From Morchella semilibera (taxonomy: Eukaryota > Ascomycota > Pezizomycetes > Pezizales > Morchellaceae), in assembly GCA_009192285.1 (NCBI GenBank), contig CM018608.1, forward strand, positions 1,072,201 to 1,136,200: 64,000 nt of DNA, read 5' to 3'. Under the pieces are notes generated by a model, which was given only the letters and a program-made list of their open reading frames with translations, had not been told where the DNA came from and did no database searches. A program made the position numbers and the translations under genes. Positions 55,654 through 64,000 of the stretch are shown here, one piece after another; positions within the stretch are counted from its first letter, which is position 1, and each line of letters starts with the position of its first letter.

Positions 55654-58600
55654 TTAACCCTCTCCTGAGGTCTCTACCATCTTCTTTTTCCTTTCTCGTG
55701 TAAGTGGGGCTTTTGTTTCAAGCCTTTCGCTTACAATTGAAACCAAGCGCTCTGAATATGTATCCAGTAGTTGTGTCATCACCGCATCTTGCGGTCCAAG
55801 GCTGCGGGTGGATGCGTTTGATCGTCCGCGGTTGGTCTTGCCCTCTCTGTCCCCACTCGCACCCAATTCCTTTGCAGTCAACCCTAACTCCCTCTGCAAC
55901 TCTTTCAGCACCTCCGGGTTAACGCCTTCTTTAGCACCTGCGTCGATTTTCTTTCGGAAGTTTCTTAAGCTTCGCGAAAGACTCTCAGCAAGCCCGTTCA
56001 TATTTCCTACACCAGTCCCGAGAATAGGTGCATCAACACTTCCCGCGCTATGTCCCCGTACCCGTGTTCTTGTGGTAGAGTTTCCTCTACGTAGAGGGGT
56101 TAGGGCTGTTGGGGCCTTTTTTGTTGTGGTTGGGCTTGGCGTTCGATTTCTAATTTTCCGGCCTTCCCGTATACTAGCTGGAGGGGAAATGCTTTTCCGG
56201 CCTTCCCTTATACTAGCTGGAGGGGAAATGCTTTTTCGTCCAACACTTGTCCGTTTGGTGACCTCTGGACCAAAGAGAGGAGTTGATGGGGATGTTGAAT
56301 CATCAGAGGTCGTTGAGGGTGTTGGTGTTGCGGATGATGCTGTTGAAACTGTGCCAGGTAGTACAGCTGGTAACGTAGGTACTCCTTTGGCACTTGTTGT
56401 CCGGTTCATCCCGTATGCTGAAGTCTTTCGCCTGAGAGTTCGCGGAGGAGATGTGTTTCCAGTGTGAGAGGACGCAGGCCTACTAGATTGTGCTGAACCA
56501 CCAGTTTTTGGAGTAAAGTCCATCAGTTCAGTCCTGCTCAATACACGCCGAAGTGGTGGTCTGGTTGCGGTCATTTCCTTCTTTTGGGAGGTAACATTTG
56601 CGGTACCATCTGTATCCACAACTGTTGCTGACTCGGGCTCAGAATTCTTTGGTGTAAATCCCCAGATCATTATTGTTCCATCTGACCCTGTGCTTATCAC
56701 AATTGTTTGCCCCGTCTCCTCCCCATTCTGCGGTTCCCGTTCCAACAAAACCACATCACTAACTCCTTCAGTATGTCCCCACTCCTTATCAATCAGATTC
56801 CCCGACAAATCATAAAGTCTTATGCTCTTATCCGTTGTTGAAATTCCTGCTAGGATTCTAGCCCGTGGAAACCCTCTATCCTTGCTGACTGTAACAGAAT
56901 CCATCACAACAGCGTCACCCGACTCGTCTGTCGCCTTAAAACAGCCAAAGCCTTTCCCGGTACTCAAGTCGAATTTTTGAATCTGTCTATCCATGGTTGA
57001 GACGATAAGCGTTGAATCCGAAAGTGGCGTCATATGTACTGGTGATGCTTTTGTGGTAAGAGTCCTGACGGGCACATAAGCCATAGTGACGGAGCCATTG
57101 ATGGCCTCTCGGCGACAAAGTTCCCTAATGACAATTGTCCTATCCGCTGAGCAAGTCAAAAGTTTATTTCCGTTATCCAGTAGTAAAACCCTATTCACGC
57201 TTGCCGTATGATCATCCAACGTCTGTGTCAAGGTCCATCCCTCCGAATCCTTGTGAAAAACTTGTGCTGTACGATCTCTCGAACAGCTAGTGATAGTATC
57301 TCCACTTATCGCGATATCCATAATCTCCCCAGCATGAGCTTTAACGGCATAGAGGCAATCCTGGTCTTTACCGTCAATTACCCTAGTCAAAGCGTCAGCC
57401 CAAGATACCAAAATGTTCGTGGCCATGTAAATACCGTAAAACACCATATTTATCACCAGTAACGAACATGTCACCATCTTCTGAAACCCTAACAACTTTA
57501 AGCTCATTTGCCACATCATCTTCGCTCTCCATAGGTTGCTCAAGCTCAACCTGGAACTCTCCTCTAGTTACGCCGTCCAAATTCCAGAATAATACAGTGC
57601 CTCCGGAGGACCAAGTAAAGAAAAGAGCGTCGGAGAAGCGGCCTAGTGGAAGAAGTCGAACACCGAGACAAGGATCATGATGAGCTGGTAATTCGCGCAC
57701 TAGTGTATTAGGAACAGGAACGCCATCTACAGTAGACATGTTGATCATTTTGAGCGATTTGTTAGAATCTAAGGTGAACAGATGGCCGAGCATGCTCGCC
57801 ATTGCGAGTACATGGGCGGGTCGAGATCCAAACGGAAGGACTGGAGAACTAGAGCGTGAGGATGATGGCGATTCTGGTGGTGTCGAGGGTACAATTTCCT
57901 TCAAAACAAGAGCCCTGAAAACCATCAGTGTGCGTTCCTTGAACTCGACTAGAGCGCTACCGACCGAATGCTTCCATGTCTGCCTGCTACCCATGCAAAC
58001 TTTGAATCCGCATCCACGGTAATCGAACTGACACCAAACTCGGCGCTCGCGACTCTAGTGAATCTAAGCCCGCTCTCGTCAAGCAAACAGATATCACCCT
58101 TCTCCGTGCAGACCAAGGCTTTGTCGTCCGATATACCGACAACGCAGCTCATTGTTGAATCCGACATACTACCCAACAGCGCATTTCGGCCATGCAGGAC
58201 CTTCGGTCCTGGGTTAACGGGCTTTTGCTTTCTGGCTGTCAGCCTCAGTTGTTTGCGACTGATGGACAGAGATTTTCTCACATCTTCTTCAGTTCTCCAG
58301 ATTTTGACATGTCTTGTTCCCACACTATCCAATTGTCAATAACCATCTGGAAGTCGCTCGGGATATATGGATTACGGACGTAACAAGGCTTTTCCCCATC
58401 CATGCGATCTGCCGTACAAAGCTTGTACATTTGTTAGTTGCGTGAAGGCGAACCAATCCGCTTCTGTTTGTGTTCAATGACCAGACGTAGACAAATCCGC
58501 TATAGATCCCCACTGATTAGCTCTGGTCAGGTCTTTCTCGGATTGCCATTGCTATTGCTTACTCGTTCATAGTACCTATACTAGCCAGGTATCGTGAGCA

Positions 58601-59393
58601 TGCGCTGAAAGCCACGTCGCGCACCCCAAAGGTATGTTCGGACATGGCCGCAGCAGGGATATCGCTAGGTACATCCTTGGACATTGAAAAAATCAAAATC
58701 CTAGGGTTGTAACCGGTCTGCCGAAATGGAATTATAAACTTTAGCATGGGTAATCACTCGGTCACAACGAAGATCATTGGTATATACCTCTCCGACCGCA
58801 AGCCATTTCCCATCAGGACTAAACGATAAGCAAGTTGCAGCTTTTATTCGCTCACGAGCAGACCACGTCTTTGAGCTTGGTGAATCATCCTGGGCAAATG
58901 GTGATGCAGAGTTAGTATATTGGTAGCCGACTCCAGATTCCCGTAACGAAGCTGCTGTCCTGTTCCTGGTCTCTTGGATGTAGCTAGTCGGTGTAGAGGG
59001 TGCAAATGATGCTCCGGTAGAAGCAAGAGTAGGGGCATTAGGCCGGGCTCTAAAAAACCGCTGGGTAATCTGAAAGTCGTCATCAAGGTGAACGACTACA
59101 GCAGCGGCACCTGCAGTGTAGGCAAAGGATCGTGATGGAGGGTGGCTATCGAACGCAGTTGTAGAGCAGCCTATCACTCGTCTTAAGGAGAGGCCGCAAT
59201 CGGAGAATGGTGAGGCGGATGAGGCTGAAGAAGAATTCTGTCTGGATTTGCTTTGTGAACGGTTGCTTGGGCGAGATGAGAGGAACACAGGGGAATTATT
59301 GTTTGAGGTCGCAGTAGGAGTGAGTTTGAGGTTGGGAATACCTCCAGAATTTTTGGAAATAGGAGTGAAGAAGCCTGACATTCTGTCCCTCAT
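55654..59393 (-). CDS. Large WD40-repeat protein, MABP1/WDR62-like
   Basis: Six exons: 59393-58788, 58717-58563, 58499-58380, 58324-57965, 57914-57435 and 57382-55654; introns of 50-70 bp; 1149 aa. Disordered Ser-rich N-terminus, then about twelve WD40-type blades in two propellers: IKAATCLSFSPDGKWLAVGE, HTFGVRDVAFSACSRYLASI, FVYVWSLNTN, VGTRHVKIWR, EFGVSSITVDADSKFAWVAG, ... VKAHAGEIMDIAISGDTITS, CSRDRTAQVFH, DHTASVNRVLLLDNGNKLLT, CSADRTIVIREL, GHTEGVSDVVLLE, STGSDGTIMIWGF. The arrangement (double propeller plus long basic/Ser tail) resembles MABP1/WDR62 scaffold proteins. The tail has a perfect 13-residue duplication and ends in a predicted helix (AVMTQLLDTYSERLVSIVSE). Intron 3 uses an unusual GTCCGT donor and intron 4 a GTCGGT donor. 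The start at 59393 is the first ATG; a longer frame begins at TTG. Confidence 0.82.
56158..56235 (-). repeat. Coding tandem duplication, two 39-bp units
   Basis: Two adjacent 39-bp copies differ by one base and encode RKSISPPASIREG twice in the WD40 protein's tail. The SP-rich unit could be a proline-directed kinase target, which would double the sites. Confidence 0.9.
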
Positions 59394-62300
59394 CACTATG
59401 AAGTTCCGAGACGTCAATGGGAGGGGACCAGGTGAGGGTTGAAATGAAGGAGAGAGGTAGGAGGACTGAGGACAAGAAATGGGGTGACAAAGATGGAAAG
59501 GCCTCAACTCTGCATCTGGAAGGGAAACCAAACAGTCTTGTATGAATGCCGACTGTCATGCACGACGCACAATAAAGTGAAGATGGACAATTCTAAATAG
59601 AATTGGAGGGAGGGGGTGGTAGGAGGTTTATGGGTTAGATGGCTAGGGTCTAGTGTGTGATCGATGATGATGCAAAGTCTTTTTCAGTATCTCCGTCTCT
59701 CCGTCTCTAGGATTGTGGGCCAACCCTTCCTCAGTATTCTTCTGCCTCTTCACTCTCTTCTCTTCTCTTTACACGTTTTTCCGTCTCGCTTTTCACTTTC
59801 GCACCGATAGACAACGTGTGTAGTTGAACTTAAGTAACTACTCCGGGGTAGAATAAGCAGTCAGAGCAGTCCTGCAGAAGCACGAGACTGGTGAGCTAAA
59901 GAACCCTTAGCGGCTATTCGGTGGTTTGATCCCGGATGATCTTCCTCTTTTTTTTTTTCTTTTCTGGCTCTTCTTTCACTTCCCTTTCTAAGAAAAAATA
60001 AAAGTGAGGGGAAGCTGTAGGAGGATGTATGAAGTACGTGGATAATGTTCAGTGATGTAGACCTGCGTCGATAAAAGACGTGTAATTGTTTTGTAGGCCC
60101 GGTCCGCTAGTCCTCGATTGCAGCAGAAACCGACAGCCCGGTGGGAGTTGACAGGGAGGACGACGAAACAGAGTGCAGGAAAGGGAAAAAAAGAGCGGAT
60201 AGAGTGAGTGAATGCATACAAAGGGACCAAAAAAGCTGTAGTACCACCCCACAGACACAGGACAGGCAGCAATTAGAAGCAAAGGCAAGGCAAAGGCAAA
60301 GGCAGACAAACAGACAGACAAGCAGCAAACCAAAGGGTAACCAGGCAAAGAGAAATCAAGCACAGCAGCAGCCCTTGAGCGGCGTGTGCGCGAGAAGGGG
60401 AAGGGTCAAAAAAGCAACAATCCAAAGTTCTTGACCTTAAGCAGTTTTGGGGGTGGGGTGTCCGTGCTCGCTAGCTTCTTCCGGTATCGTGGAATGATGC
60501 TTGGCTTCGGGTCCTGCCTTGGATTGCTTCTGGTTGGCTCATTTCTCTTAACTACACAGGGGTCATCTTGACCCAGCAATAACAGCAAATCCGAAAACCT
60601 GGCTGCCCCCCCGTCACGCAGATGCGGCCGATCGAACAACAGTGACCAAAATATCTCTCGTCCAAACTTGCTGTCTCTTCTGTAAGTGACTGAATTGGTA
60701 ATGAGTACATGTGAGGAATATATTTTTACACCTGCTCTTGAAGGCGCCAGGCTCCACTCTAGACCTGGAACATATGCGCGGAGATACAGTAAACGCCCCT
60801 CAACCCTTCCGTTTGGCGCGGCTCTGGGAGGTTAATCCGGAGTGTTATATGGCATCTCTTGGCAATCAAATTCCCCCCAAATCACCTGTGCACCCAGAAA
60901 TGAGATTAAACAGGAGCCAAACAGAAACCAACTGTAACATCACCAACCCATGACTCCACGTTATGCTCCGTAGGAAGGAGCATCTGAGAGGGGAAGAGGG
61001 GGAAAATGCACCCCTTAGTTCAAATCTTCGACTTTTCATAACGCGCAACGTGCAAATCTGCTAGGTATGTACTGCTCTACATGGTAGGGTTATCGCAATT
61101 GATTACCTACGGTAGGTATATATTATATATTAAGTGGTACAGCTTATGAGAAGAGCTCCATCTTCCCATCTGGAGGCACATACCTATGTGCATATACGCA
61201 GAGTTCTTTACCTAGATATATGCAACCCACCTAAAAAAGTTTATTTATCCGGGTCTCCGCGATCGAGTGATGATTACACCTTCAGCTCACTAAGAAACCG
61301 ATTCCTCTCACCAGATTCTGGAGTGGGTGATCCCGCTGACGGCGGAATAAGGCTGAGAAACAAGACCATGGTTACAGGTGGTGCCTAGGGAACCATGCTA
61401 GAAAGCGGGCGAACAGGCAGGCAGGCATAATCTACGATAAACGAGCCCGATTGGTAAGATCCAAATTACCCCCCAAGATGACGAGTCGGTTATTCTAATA
61501 CCCTTGCGTTACCCATCGAGCGAGTACATTTCCCCGTAATCTGTAAAATCGATATCGATCGATGTTTGAAAGGAAGAAAAATGTTTCCCGCCTCTGCGAT
61601 CGCAGGCTATTTGAAAAGGGCGAAATGTTTATATCGCATGTACCAAACACATGTTGGACCGAAGCTGGCGAGGTACAGGAAAAGAGGGGAGCTGACAATT
61701 GACCCTTGTACACTACATGTACTCAGATTCAGGCGCAGGCCATAGCAAGTTGGATATTGAAGTTGGGTTTCGGGCTTGGTATCGACCTCCTTGTGGCCGA
61801 CAATGCCGATTATTGAATTATTCGGCACGGATTCCGACATAGGATACGAATAACACCGGGAAGAGACCCGGTGAGTGGGGGAAACATAACTTTCATCTTA
61901 TTCCAGATAAACCCTTACCTGTTTCAATCACATCTCACATAAGCTACAAGCCTTTTCACTAAACTACACTTCATCTCCCAGCGCTTCTTCCTGTCTATGG
62001 CCACCACAACCACCAACCTGAGTTACTGCTATAGTGGCGCGCGGTTATTTATCATTGACATCTGCTTTATATTTAGCATTCACCAGCACCACTCCGCCCA
62101 GTACCGAAAAATCGCTGCGCGCCAGGCACTGGAAAATGGTAAAGCATGATTACATCAAAAAGCTAGGTTGGGTAATATTTATTCTATCAACATTAGGTCT
62201 AGCCCCTGACGATCTTGACAGCACAGAGTGGGCGGTCATGGTGTATTAGAGTACGGATGGAGTTCTTCGCTTCGCTTGGGTGCGCTTCATTTGGGTTGTG

Positions 62301-63123
62301 CTTAAGTCTCTAGAATAGGTACTTAACATGTTGTTGAATTGTCATTGAGGAGACTAGCATTAAGGACACCTATCTATCGATATGTGGATGCGAAAACAAA
62401 CAAGTTTATAGACAACCCGATCGCACCCAATGTCAGACGGAGATCCACCGAGCTATTTGGGAATTAGCAATATTGCATGTGAATTTTACCGGGAATTTTA
62501 ATTGGGAGATGGGAGCTCAATTATTGGCACAATGGCATTTTCACCAATAATTTATTACTCAATCAATCGCTGCAAGGCAATAATAAGCCTTACCCCCTCA
62601 CGTTTGCCGTTGACACACAACGTCGAATCGATCTAGAGGAACAGTATACTACATGATACTATAATTTCGCATTAAGCAACCGGACTGAGTTGTTTTTTGG
62701 GTCATTTTGGGAAAGTTATCATCGTAAACCCAGTCGACAATTTAAGCGCGCGCAGTCCAAGAGGCGGACGAAATTCCCGCCTCCCGGCTTTTGGGGGCGT
62801 GTTCGGCGATTATTAGAATATTATATGTCACTGATCATGATTTCGCATCTTGAGTATATAATTGTTCTTACGACCACCCAGCCTTCTACTCCTACGGTTT
62901 TGCAGATCGGGTATCTAGATCGGGAATGAAGGCTTTCATGTAAAGACTAGAAACATAAGGAACTCATTAAAAATAAGGCAAATGAATTTTTCGCATCACA
63001 TGCAACTCCTTCTATTGTACTAGCTATTAGGACCTAGGCCTAAGAAATACAGGCATCGAATCACAACTTCTCACTCGGGCAGATTTAAATCAAGCCAGAA
63101 ATAAGCACAAGTTTCCAGGCAGT
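59394..63123. other. Intergenic, about 3.7 kb, no supported gene
   Basis: The left 1 kb is the WD40 promoter, with TCT/CCGTCTC tracts near 59690-59760 and a T run at 59948-59960. AGGCAAAGGCAAAGGCAGACAAACAGAC repeats near 60285-60325 give spurious frames on both strands. TACATGTA at 61713. A few frames of about 70-80 codons show no resemblance to any family. Confidence 0.5.
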
Positions 63124-63459
63124 CTACGAAGGAGTCAACAACTGCAAATTGCAAAGACTTTGAAACTCCTCATCACAGTCAAAGCACCGAGAGCTACCAC
63201 TGTTTGTGCAACTTCCCCCCCAGCATATTCTTCGCTTCCACCAATCTTCAGCCTTGGATGTCAACTCCGCAGATTCCAGTAGCTCTTCATCATAATTAAG
63301 ATCAGGCATCTCACCATTGCTCGGCTTGCTATCCCACCTATACTCGAGAGCCGTATCTCCAATACCGTAGGTGCGTTCGAATGGCTTGTCTTGCAATCTG
63401 CGTCTTTTACCGAGTTGATTCTGGGGGCGAACATAGGGTGGTGTATATCTGTTGCTCAT
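63124..63459 (-). CDS. Small hypothetical protein with a cysteine cluster
   Basis: Single exon of 111 aa from ATG 63459. Basic N-terminus (MSNRYTPPYVRPQNQLGKRR) with a possible nuclear signal, an acidic middle (MPDLNYDEELLESAELT), and a C-terminal WWKRRICWGGSCTNSG followed by CFDCDEEF and CNLQ; five cysteines in 30 residues could bind a metal. No introns. The composition looks coding, and the upstream and downstream regions are empty. No family recognised. It could be an orphan gene. Confidence 0.5.
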   Translation of the reverse strand: MSNRYTPPYVRPQNQLGKRRRLQDKPFERTYGIGDTALEYRWDSKPSNGEMPDLNYDEELLESAELTSKAEDWWKRRICWGGSCTNSGSSRCFDCDEEFQSLCNLQLLTPS

Positions 63460-64000
63460 TTTTACTAGTGATTATAGATGTGGATGAAGAGTGAGTGGCG
63501 GTGAGTGGTGGTAGGAAAGGCTGTGAAGATGAGTATTTCTATAGCCATTTAAAACGATATTCTTGAAAGCGGAGACGATGGCAGCTCCCTAGGCAGTATT
63601 GAATCTCTAAACTGTGTTTGGGAAGCTTGAAAGTTTGACTTTTCATCTCACTTGTTGACGTGGGTGGGGTATACTAAGATGAAAGCGCCCTAGGAGTAGT
63701 GATTTACATGTACGTGTACATGTAGTTGTGTCATGATTGAAATTTGAATATAGCAGGTCGCGGATGTATCCACATAAACGCGTGCCCCTGGGTTTCTGCT
63801 ACATTTTGTTGCAGCAGCGCTTTCCCCACATGCACTACCTTAAACCAAGCCAAATTTACCCCACCAAGACTGAGGGCTCACGGTTTTATCCCTAAAAAAT
63901 ACATGATCTTAAAAGCATCAATAATGAAGGATACCTGGCTATGGTGCGGATTGTTCCTAGGATTAATGATGTAGATCCTGGCTGCCGATCGACCCTGCAT
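63460..64000. other. Intergenic at the right edge
   Basis: Promoter of the small minus-strand gene, then spacer with two close TACATGTA sites near 63706-63723. The plus frame at 63744-63974 has no recognisable product. Confidence 0.5.

Noticed and set aside
55808-56467. 219-codon plus-strand open frame inside the WD40 gene
   Set aside because: Shadow of the Ser/Thr-rich coding tail on the opposite strand.
60141-60434. 97-codon plus frame rich in Gln, Arg and Lys
   Set aside because: Produced by AGGCAAAGGCA-type repeats; equally long frames on the other strand; no conserved feature.

Overview
The window is nuclear DNA of a filamentous ascomycete fungus. Genes carry short introns (mostly 50-115 bp) with GTATGT/GTAAGT-type donors, CTAAC/CTGAC branch points and YAG acceptors. 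Recognisable products are fungal (Aro3/Aro4-type DAHP synthase, ATG15, an AA9 cellulose monooxygenase, a Vps9-domain exchange factor, an MpaB-type oxygenase). Low gene density and long AT-rich spacers full of miniature inverted-repeat elements would fit a Pezizomycetes-like genome, but the class is an inference. No rRNA, CRISPR array or confident tRNA was seen. All exon joins below were worked out by hand from splice signals, reading-frame continuity and family resemblance.

Layout. 0-15.8 kb: the end of a serine-rich gene, then housekeeping genes on the minus strand: a Ufd1 protein with zinc fingers, DAHP synthase (shikimate pathway), 3-ketoacyl-CoA thiolase (beta-oxidation), a small conserved unknown, and a J-domain-like protein. 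18-21 kb: a small cysteine-rich single-pass membrane protein and an F-box protein. 25-29 kb: a repeat-type unknown, a doubtful small spliced gene and a secreted AA9 LPMO. 30-39 kb: a Vps9-domain Rab5-type GEF, a small secreted protein divergent from vacuolar phospholipase ATG15, and a tiny membrane protein. 39-46 kb: a gene-free island with repeats and fold-back sequences. 46-59.4 kb: a basic disordered protein, LSM1 (with an apparent 4-nt microexon), nicotinamide riboside kinase convergent to it, an MpaB/DUF2236 oxygenase, and a large WD40 protein. 59.4-64 kb: mostly empty, with one small single-exon gene.

The genes do not form an obvious biosynthetic or defence cluster; this looks like an ordinary chromosomal segment. 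The most unusual signals are the 4-nt LSM1 microexon, at least three miniature-transposon types with clean terminal inverted repeats (one family in two copies), and a striking excess of the palindrome TACATGTA (roughly three dozen copies by eye) confined to non-coding DNA.
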